From Echinarachnius parma (taxonomy: Eukaryota > Echinodermata > Echinoidea > Clypeasteroida > Echinarachniidae), in NCBI GenBank assembly GCA_037951105.1, contig JBAMJV010003994.1, positions 62,001 through 126,000 on the forward strand: a stretch of DNA of 64,000 nt, in the 5' to 3' direction. Positions 55,928 through 64,000 of the stretch are shown piece after piece; positions within the stretch are counted from its first letter, which is position 1; the number at the start of each line of letters is the position of its first letter. Position numbers and translations under genes: made by a program. The notes under the pieces are model-generated. The model did no database searches. It had not been told where the DNA came from and was given only the letters and a program-made list of their open reading frames with translations.

Positions 55928-57150
55928 TAAGCCCTCTGCAGACAGAGCCGACTCGACCCGATTCGACTGGTTTTCATTCGGATCGGCTCAGTTTTCAGTG
56001 CCTCGCGACACACATTTTGCCAGTCGAGAGACAGTCGGATTCCAGTTGGGGCCGATTCAACACAATGAATCGAATTCGATAATTAGAAATCGATAATTAT
56101 CAAGACCAGTATTAGTGTGTTAATATCAGAACAATAATTGCGTCCCTGCACAGAGCTGGATGACTGGGCCAAAGTGTGGTTTGAAAAGAGACACAAAAAA
56201 TACCAGGGGTGTGGAGACATGTTAATAATAATAATTAACCATTATACGTATTTCTGAATTAAAAAAGAGGGCTATAGCTTTACTGTTGCGTCCTAACGAA
56301 ATAAAATGCTAGATAATGTAAATAGATCCCTCGCGGATTTGGTTGTGAACTAAGTTACTGACGTTACTGCATGTGCGGCCATCTTAATATGTATTTGTGT
56401 ATTTTCTCATGTAAATAAATGGTTAAAGGGTTTTGAGAAATGAACAAACTGCCTAGTCATACTAGTATGTCCACTTCGGCCAGAGCCATACACCTAAAGC
56501 CCGGCGCAGACAGAGCCGACTCAACCCGATCCGACTGGTTTTCAGTCAAGCTAGAGTCAGTTTCACTCAGTCGGAGCCGATCCAACATGTTGAATCGGCC
56601 TCGAATGACCTCCGACTGGCTCTTGACTGGCAAAACCGGAGTCCTGAGGCAACGCATATACCGAGTTAATCAGGCTGAAAACCAGTCGGATCGGGTCGGT
56701 CCGGCTCTGTCTGCGCCGGGCTTAAAGCCCAACGCCAAACCCACACAGAGCCGACTTGACCCGATCCGACTGGTTTTCAGTCGGATCGGCTCAGTTTGAG
56801 TTGCCCCACGACTCAGATTGTCCAGTCGCAAGCCAGTCGCAAGCTAATCGGAAGCCAATCGGGGCAAATCAACATGTTGAATGGGTCCGACGGATCGGGC
56901 CCGACTCTAAAGCCCTCCGCACACAGATCCGTCTGGTTTTTCAGTCGGATCGGCTCAGTTGCGTTGCCCCACGACTCAGATTTGTCCAGTAACAAGCCAG
57001 TCGCAATCCAGTCGCAAGCCAGTCGCAAGCTAATCGGAAGCCAATCGGGACAAATCAACATGTTGAATTGGGTCCGACGGATCGAGCCCGACTCTAGCCT
57101 GACTGAAAACAAGTCGCAGCAGGTCGGTTCGGGTCGAGTCGGCTCTGACC
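55928..57150. repeat. Cluster of GCCGACTCGACCCGATCC-type palindromic MITEs
   Basis: At least four related units start at about 55931, 56498, 56726 and 56907. They share (A)GCCC..CGCAGACAGAGCC and CCGA(C/T)TGGTTTTCAGTC. The last two are tandem and also contain CAAGCCAGTCGCAAGCTAAT blocks. The overlapping ORFs simply translate the repeat. Confidence 0.8.
56498..56722. mobile_element. TAA-target palindromic MITE (Harbinger-like)
   Basis: Termini AGCCCGGCGCAGACAGAGCC and GGCTCTGTCTGCGCCGGGCT are exact inverted repeats of at least 20 bp. TAA flanks both ends (56495-56497, 56723-56725), which fits the 3-bp TWA target of PIF/Harbinger elements. Confidence 0.8.
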
Positions 57151-57305
57151 TTGAAGACGTAAAGTGCTGTGCCAGAGCCAATGGGCTATACTGGGACTAG
57201 TATTAGTGACCAGAAGAGAAAATAATGAATCAAGTTGCTTTTTTTTGTAAAGGTCATTCTGGTATGTTCAATTAGCATTCAATATCAAATCGAACCCAAA
57301 CATAA

Positions 57306-58033
57306 TGTTTTTATTTTCTTTCTCTGATAAATTTCCATTCAAGTAGAATTGATAATCATCTCTTGCGGACCATATTAGCTAAAAATACATTTATATATGA
57401 AGGCCCGAAAATATGGAATAATTTAAGTAATGAAGTTTTAAAAATGCTCCATTTAATAATATTTTAAAGATTTTTTTTATTTTTTATTACAGGCAATCGT
57501 ATGAACATCGTTGAATTAGATCGCCCATTTATTATTTCACCGTCCTTCTGTCTTCCTTTCTTTTGTTAAATTTTTGTTAAACAAGGTCTTTTTTTTACTC
57601 GCTGACTCAACATGTAATTTGATATGTTATATTGTGCCCTCTCATGTATATCTCCTTTCTAATGCACAACTCTTCTTCCTCATCTTCTTCTGAACCCCAC
57701 ATGCATGTAGCTCATCCTTACTATCTTTTGTACCCCAGATCTCTCACTTCTTTTTTTTTGTCAGTGTCTAATTTTTTGTATTGTGTCCGTCTTCTCCTAT
57801 CTTTGCCATGTAAAGTTCTCTTTTGTCCCATTTTCGTCTCTGTTGGCATCCCTTTTTTCCCCTATTTATAGTTCTTAATTTAATTAATCATTATTCCAAA
57901 CTATTATTTGAGAGGTCGATCACTATTGTACAAACACTGCTTGTTTCCAATATGTATACCTTAATTTTTGTAAATGATTATAATTGATTTGTAATTTTTT
58001 GTTGGAAATATGAATAAATTGAAAAATTGAAAA
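57306..58033 (+). mobile_element. CR1/L2-like LINE 3' end
   Basis: The frame from about 57330 reads NFHSSRIDNHLLRTILAKN and then FIYEGPKIWNNLSNEV before a stop near 57470. The F-x-Y-x-GPKIWN-x-L block is typical of the C-terminus of CR1/L2-type reverse transcriptases. A 3' UTR of about 560 bp ends AATAAATTGAAAAATTGAAA. The rest of the ORF is missing. Confidence 0.75.
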
Positions 58034-58793
58034 TCATCACATTTACATCTTTTTGGGGAACACCTGGATGATGGCAACCCTTCACTCATCAGGTTGATAT
58101 ACCTTATCCATTGATAATGTAGATCAATGGCAGAGATCTTAGTACAGGCGATTTCTAGTAACCACCATCACCTCCATCTCGTTACATACCGGTGAACACA
58201 CCTGGAACGAGGATTAGGATACTGTCTCCACACCGCCTTGAACTTCTGCCGTTGTATAATTGCGAATTGAAGTGAAACGTTAGGTGAGGTATTCAGGCAA
58301 TATTGCATGTGGATATTTAGGCATTGTTGCGTAGGGAAAATCTAAAACCCAAGAGAGCATCTAGTTTAAATTGTTCACACCTATGCATTATATTGCCCCT
58401 GATATCCATTTATTCAGAGGTCAGTGATCATCAGACTCACTTCGCCATGCTCCATTGGGCACATGTGGAAAAGTCTTCCGTCTTCCTATCGCATGTCTGT
58501 GCGCATGCACCGCTATGAACCTATCTGTATTTTAACGAGGTTTAGTTCGTGCAAGTCGTCATAGACCACTTTTGGCTATCGCGTCAACCTAAAAAAATGA
58601 TTATCTTGTTTTAAATCCACTATTTTAACCAACTGTCTAACATGATGGAGTTTGTCACCTACTTTCGCCTCGTTACGCCCCATACGACTAAACGGAAGCC
58701 CCCGTAGTTCCGCCTTTGACTCGGCTGTACTTTTTTAGAAGGAATCAAGATGGAATAATTGGTGCGCACCATGCGATGTCCACATAGCTCCTA
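58034..58793. other. No gene recognised
   Basis: Unique-looking AT-rich sequence with only short frames. Confidence 0.35.
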
Positions 58794-58795
58794 TA

Positions 58796-59360
58796 CAGGG
58801 TGGCCCAGAAAGGATGCAACACCTACGATCGTTAATTTCATCAACACTATCGACCAAATGTCATTGTTTTTTGTTTGATCGGGTAGAACATTCTTTTTCC
58901 AACAAAATGATACCATGAGCATTGATTTTGGGTAAGGCGTTTGGATCCTAGGGCCATTTTTTTGAGGCAATGTCGTTTCCTAAATGTTCTACTTTATCGT
59001 CTCCAGCGATCCTCGGAACACTGAGACATTCTCGCCCCACGGCCTGCCGTAGAATTAGCTGTACATAAGAATGGCTCACATTGTCTTCCTTACAAAGGGA
59101 GAGCAGTCATGCAGTTCTTCTGTACAGCTAATTCTATGGCAGGCCGTGGGGCGAGAATGTATCAATGTTCAGAGGATCGCTGGAGACGAAAAAGTAGCAA
59201 ATTTAGGAAACGACATTGCCTCAGAAATATGGCCCTAGGATCCAAACGCCTTACCCAAAATCAATGCTCATGGTATCATTTTGTTGGAAAAAGAATGTTC
59301 TACCCAATCAAACAAAAAACAATGACATTTGGTCGATGGTGTTGATGAAATTAACGATCG
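58796..59360. mobile_element. Fold-back element with 240-bp arms
   Basis: Arms 58826-59065 and 59121-59360 are about 90% or more complementary around a 55-bp loop. The left side carries the outer end TACAGGGTGGCCCAGAAAG (from 58794), a terminus typical of mariner-like elements with TA target. The matching right terminus is missing because a truncated MITE begins at 59361. Confidence 0.85.
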
Positions 59361-59857
59361 GGCCGGATGAGCTAAAAACGAATGCGTCCCTCCATCAAAC
59401 TATATATCGGTCAATAAAGGAGTTTAACTGATTTAGCATAATATTACAACAATATTGTACTTATTCTTGTAAAGGTATTGTGAAGCCGACATTTGTAAAG
59501 GTATGTCACGGAAAAAGATCTCAAAAATGAAGAATATATCATTACATGTAGCCAGATTAAGCGAGGTTTGGTTATTTTGCTTAGTAATCGCTCACCTATT
59601 GTTATGTATGCGCGGGTCACGTAGCTAGCGCGGGTCACATAAGGGTCACGCATAGCGCTGTGGCACTTCTTGGAATCCGTGAGCGAACTTTCTCGACGGG
59701 TGAATATACGTATACTGCACAATTAACCGTTGGACGATGGTTTATTAGATTTAGGTCTATAACTCCACGAAAAAGAGATTTCAAGCCCTATTTTTGTCAG
59801 GCATGCTATTAAATGACATTTTCTTTCATATAAGACAATAACCCCGCAACTTTTGTT
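59361..59857. repeat. Truncated TTAA-family MITE
   Basis: Reverse-complement relative of 13047-13631, sharing AACGAATGCGTCCCTCCAT, CTATATATCGGTCAATAAAGG and the AAGAGATTTCAAGCCC block. Both terminal repeats are absent. It is fused directly to the fold-back arm on its left. Confidence 0.8.
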
Positions 59858-59861
59858 TTTG

Positions 59862-61467
59862 TTTTCATTTATTTATTTTTCATTTCCAACATCATTTAGT
59901 GTCGCATAGAACAAACATATCAAAATTGTACAACTGATATTAAGATATGAGAATGCGCAATACGTATGGCTCATTCTTAGAGAAGTTAGTATTTATTGAG
60001 AATAGTTTACCACAATGTAAAAATGTTTCCTTGTTTCCATTTACATGAAGTATTACAGGGAAGTATGTATGGCCATTGTATAGGCTACACACACACACAA
60101 CGCCCTGTGTTATGCAATTTCGAAGGAACAGTATGTATTCTAGTTTTAAAATTCTGCTAACACATTTACATTAATAAGATGAAGAAGAAAAAAAACATTC
60201 TCAATTGTAATTCACAATGGTAACTCGGTGGTAATTATTATAATATCATATTATATACCAAAAAGGCGAGTCTTTATATAAGTCCAAAGTTGGATTTCTT
60301 TATTACCAATTGAGATTATAGCTCTGGGTGTTCATTGCATGGGCACTTAAAAATAATGACAAAACAAATTGATAATGTTTCAAATTGGAAGATACACACA
60401 TTCCTCAATTAAAGAAAATAATAAGTTAAATTTGGTTGAATATTGTTTATGCTATAAAAACAATACTTGAATAATTTGCATATTATGCAGGTCAACTATA
60501 CATAATAAAAGTTGACACGTATATATAGAAACGTTTGAGTTTAGTATAGTATACGAAACAATGCAGCCGTAACATAATATTGATATTTGATACAAATGGT
60601 ACAGTTTTATTATGGTACATTGTTTTATGTTCATAGATATCACATTCCATTGCAGCTTATAACATATGATATATATCCTCATATTATGTAGTATATCTGC
60701 AGCTATAACACAATATAAGGACATTTTAAAGGATTCATATTGGGCGAGGACATTCCGATTATACAACCAAATGAGTTGTTTGAAAGCTATGATTTAGTAT
60801 GCACAATCTTAAAAGGAAAACAACGTGGTTACCAAACAGGAAATACATTAGTAAATACAAACAAATATTCTTGGATTTTGCAATAACCATTATAAAGAGT
60901 AATATTTATTTCTATAATAGCATGTAGTCTTATTGAACATTGTCCTCCATATCACTATTGTAAGAAGCAGAACAAGTACTTATGATTATCATAAAGCATT
61001 ATCTTGCTTACTGGATCACAGACGTTTATCTGACATTTTTAAGATGCCATTATAATATAGCATTAATTAGTGCGTATACATACCACTCATTATCTTGCAC
61101 AACCCGCTGTTACGTGCAAATCTACTACACGGAGTTGTATTGTTTACTTACTTCATCAAGCATATAAACAGATGTATTATGTAATGGTAAGAGTGTGTTA
61201 AATGTATATACTGGAAATATAATGTAAAGAGATTATGACAATAAAAGAACCGATATTGTACAGATTTAGTTTCTCTACAATAGTATTGTTGAGCTATTTT
61301 TCTTGTATTTATATACAACTATACTCATTTGATAAAGCAACACATTACATCATTATTTTTAGTGTTTGAACAACGGTTTGAGCATAGTTCAAAGAGGAAC
61401 CCGTGCATTATTAGAGATATTATTTTTTTAACATCAACACAAACGTAGACGCAAAAACAATCACACA
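59862..61467. other. AT-rich region, possible minus-strand LINE tail
   Basis: Read on the minus strand, the first ~60 bp end GTTGGAAATGAAAAATAAAT, like the tails of the LINE ends at 57306 and 49395. The remainder is AT-rich with no supported gene. Confidence 0.35.
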
Positions 61468-61471
61468 CATG

Positions 61472-61554
<83 letters not shown>

Positions 61555-61563
61555 ACACACACG

Positions 61564-61598
<35 letters not shown>
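61468..61598. repeat. (CA)n microsatellite
   Basis: Long CA run ending exactly at the poly(T) that marks the poly(A) tail of the minus-strand LINE fragment. Confidence 0.95.
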
Positions 61599-61600
<2 letters not shown>

Positions 61601-62125
61601 TTTTTTAATTTGTTTTAAGTGATTTTTTTATTCCTCCAAATTAAAACATTTACAATTCAATATACATACACAAAATATGTCCAATGTGAACATCTTAAAC
61701 AGAGAATAGAACAAATTACAATTATGAAGAAAGAAAGTATAAATAATTACCTATACATTCATAAAACAATTACAAATCTTACATCACATAATTATGAACT
61801 ACAAACAAATAATGATAATTGGAGGTTTTTAAGCTATGATAAAAAGAAGAAAAAACAAAACAAAACAAAAACCATCTACCCCTTCCCCCTCCCCCACCCC
61901 CCCCCCCCCCCCCCCGTCCCCACCCCACCCCCTGCACACTCACTCGCTCACACCTGGTCAGTAATCTGCTCAGATTCCTTTAGAAATAATTTTTTACAAA
62001 TACATAATTATCAATACTGTTGAATGTGACAAGCTCACGGGAGAAATATCGTATATAAAGGTTTTATTCTAAACTGCCTTACAAATTAAATCTTATTATA
62101 ATTTAACTGTTTCCTATTTTTGTAA
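61599..62125 (-). mobile_element. L1/Tx1-like LINE 3' fragment
   Basis: On the minus strand this runs from the last few codons of the ORF, through a 3' UTR, to an A8 tail at 61606-61599. It aligns with the 3' end of the copy at 62140-63785: both share the C-rich plus-strand block (61881-61945), AGCTCACGGGAGAAA(T/C)ATCG and TTTATT(C/T)CTCCAAATTAA. Confidence 0.75.
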
Positions 62126-62139
62126 GACACACACACGCA

Positions 62140-63785
62140 CTTTTTTTTTTTTTTTTTTAAATGATTTTTATTTCTCCAAATTAACATGACATTTACAATT
62201 GAATAACATTTTAAATAATACCAGTTTACAGTGTACAAATCAAGTGTAATGCAAAAATTAAACACAATGGAGATTTAACAAAAGATAAAAAGAAGTAAGA
62301 CATGCTACTTCTCCCTTCCCCACCGCCCCCACCCACCGCCCCCTCCCCCACCCCCTTGCACACTCACCCTCTCCTCCCTGCCCTGGAAATCTGCTCACAT
62401 TTAAAAAAATTTTTTTTACCAAATACATACTTAAATCAATTCTTTTTAAATGTTACAAGCTCACGGGAGAAACATCGCGTTTGAAGAGTTCATGTCAATA
62501 TTATTCTAATTTTACAGTTTCCCATTTTTGTAAATGTAATCCTAATTTCCCCATTTTAGTTGCTATTCCCTTTTCCTGGTCCTTATAATCTAATAACAGT
62601 TTCTGAATTGTATCAATATTTGGTAGAACACCCTCTTTTCTTAATACAAATAAAATATATTTTACCATAAAAATAATGGTATTACAGCATTTTATTCTAT
62701 TTGAATTACCTAATAAACCAACAAATATATCCCGCCACTTTAAATCCTTTATTTCATCTAACTTAAAACGTTGTATCAAGGCTTTCCATATCACTTTTAC
62801 ATTTAAACAAAATAAAAATATATGCGAATATGTTTCCCTTTCCCGTTTACAGTACGAACACAAATTATCTTCAACAAATCCAAATCTAAATAAATGATCT
62901 TTAGTGTATATTGCCCCATGCAATAACTTAAATTGAAACTCTCTCTGTTTCCCAATAATTAATGTTATTCTTGGTTTTAAAAAACATTCATACATTTCTT
63001 TATCCATAAAATTAAAATCATTTTGTCCATCTCTTATCTGTAAAACATATGACTTTTGTAATTCTCTAATAAAATAATCATATATTTTTCTAGATGGTAC
63101 ATCCTTAAAACTTACATTTTTATCCAAAAGATATAAATTAATATCATAATTTATTAAGTCTACCTCACAAAATCGTATCAAACCTAAATCATTTTTCCAA
63201 TCCCTCGGAATCGCATGATATATATCAATTATTGTAAGTAAATTCTCACTTCTTATACCAAAATTCAAAAAATATGCAACGGGTTTAACATGTCCATTAT
63301 CCATTATATGGTTCAACATAACTATCCCTCGTTCTAATAATTCTTTATCAAATACCATCTTATTTTTTGTTATACATATGTTCCTATTATTAAATATAAT
63401 TGGATTCATGCCTTAAATTATCAATCTCTTTCCAAGCTTTCAACATTTCCAAATAATAAGGTGGAATCTTCAACATAAACTTCATCTTTGACATTTCATA
63501 ATCACATAAAAAATGAACCTTCCTCCTACTGAACTTAAAGAATAATCCAAAAAAATAAATAAATAAATAAATAAAAATAAAAATAAAAAAATAAAAATAA
63601 CTTCCATCCCAAATTTCTTTCTCCATATAATAGTCGTTTAACCCACATTATCCGCTGCGTTCTAACAAATATTTCAAAATTAATCATTTTTACTCCACCA
63701 TAATTATAATTTTGATACATAATTTTTCTTTTTATACGATCTTTCCCTCCCCATATAAAATCAAACGATATTTTCTCCACTTATA
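62140..63785 (-). mobile_element. L1/Tx1-like LINE, 5'-truncated
   Basis: Contains the C-terminal part of the ORF, a ~360-bp 3' UTR and a poly(A) tail of about 20 at 62159-62140 (minus strand). The tail abuts GTGCGTGTGTGTGTC. Another (AC)n run lies about 55 bp beyond the 5' end (63840-63862). The 3' UTR sense strand is very G-rich at 62365-62311. Confidence 0.8.
62501..63780 (-). pseudogene. LINE ORF2 C-terminal region, frameshifted
   Basis: The main open part (63409-62501, 302 codons) holds a zf-RVT-type motif C184-x2-C187-x8-H196-x4-C201 followed by VKVIWKAL, with the typical EFQFKLLHGAIYTKDHLF lead-in. Upstream, 63780-63602 reads KISFDFIWGGKDRIKRKIMY then GGVKMINFE, the usual block after the L1 reverse transcriptase. 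Between them are an (AAATA)n-like insertion (63555-63601) and a shift near 63405 (overlap of ...DNLRHESN and IIFNNRN). The endonuclease and catalytic RT core are absent. It is inactive; in life this region would help ORF2 bind template RNA. Confidence 0.8.
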
Positions 63786-63839
63786 TATAAACCCATACGG
63801 GAACAACAAGGAGAGATGAAACATAATTCAACTTTGTTA

Positions 63840-63862
63840 ACGCACACACACACACACACACC
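63840..63862. repeat. (AC)n microsatellite
   Basis: Short AC run close to the truncated 5' end of the LINE. Confidence 0.9.
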
Positions 63863-64000
63863 TACATACATGTACGTACAAACGAACACAACACATTCAA
63901 ACGGGTTTCTGCTTTTTTGACAAGCTTGGGAATATTCAGTTCCCCTTCTTTTTCACTGAACATGACCATTTGTTTAGCTAAATTGCTGCAATTTAATAAA

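Noticed and set aside
56440..57200. ORFs of 119-134 aa on both strands
   Set aside because: The frames stay open because the palindromic MITE repeat lacks stops. The proteins are just repeated DRADSTRSDWF-like text.
59109..59345. 78-aa ORF in the fold-back arm
   Set aside because: It is one arm of the palindrome, has no transposase motif, and shows no sign of selection that I can see.

Overview
This is a eukaryotic, metazoan window: AT-rich, with coding sequence split by GT-AG introns, two ordinary host genes in 64 kb, and the rest almost wall-to-wall transposons, miniature transposons (MITEs), microsatellites and satellites. The repeat mix (Crypton recombinase, CR1/L2-like and L1/Tx1-like LINEs, hAT-, TTAA- and TA-target MITEs, many pure poly-C/poly-G runs) and the type of sulfotransferase gene suggest a marine invertebrate deuterostome. 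My best guess is an echinoderm, but the taxon is inference, not proof.

Layout. 0-1.5 kb: tRNA-derived SINE pieces. 1.5-3.4 kb: an intact Crypton-type tyrosine recombinase ORF preceded by a perfect 20-bp inverted repeat built on TGACGTCA. 3.7-7.1 kb: a 5'-truncated endonuclease/reverse-transcriptase LINE sitting inside an inverted-repeat element. 7.4-7.9 kb: truncated hAT-type MITE. 8.0-22.4 kb: one ~4.85-kb sequence present twice in tandem. Each copy carries a different insertion (3.77 kb and 0.93 kb) that the other lacks, so each copy shows the empty site of the other. 22.4-23.1 kb: a 322-bp tandem pair ending in hairpins. 23.3-26.7 kb: four MITEs with recognisable target duplications. 26.9-31.2 kb: a macrosatellite that passes into a large 34-bp minisatellite. 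31.6-32.9 kb: a fold-back element interrupted by another hAT MITE.

Host genes. 36.6-38.0 kb (minus): a two-exon sulfotransferase-domain gene (335 aa). 41.8-48.5 kb (plus): a six-exon calmodulin-like EF-hand gene (194 aa) whose introns are full of MITEs and microsatellites and which carries a decayed duplicate of its fifth exon. All splice phases in both genes are consistent. They show no functional link; they are simply neighbours.

49-64 kb: mostly LINE 3' ends, palindromic MITEs and AT-rich sequence. The right edge has two copies of an L1/Tx1-like LINE on the minus strand, both ending in poly(A) against (GT)n repeats and both with G-rich 3' UTRs. I found no rRNA, functional tRNA or CRISPR array, and no operon-like arrangement.
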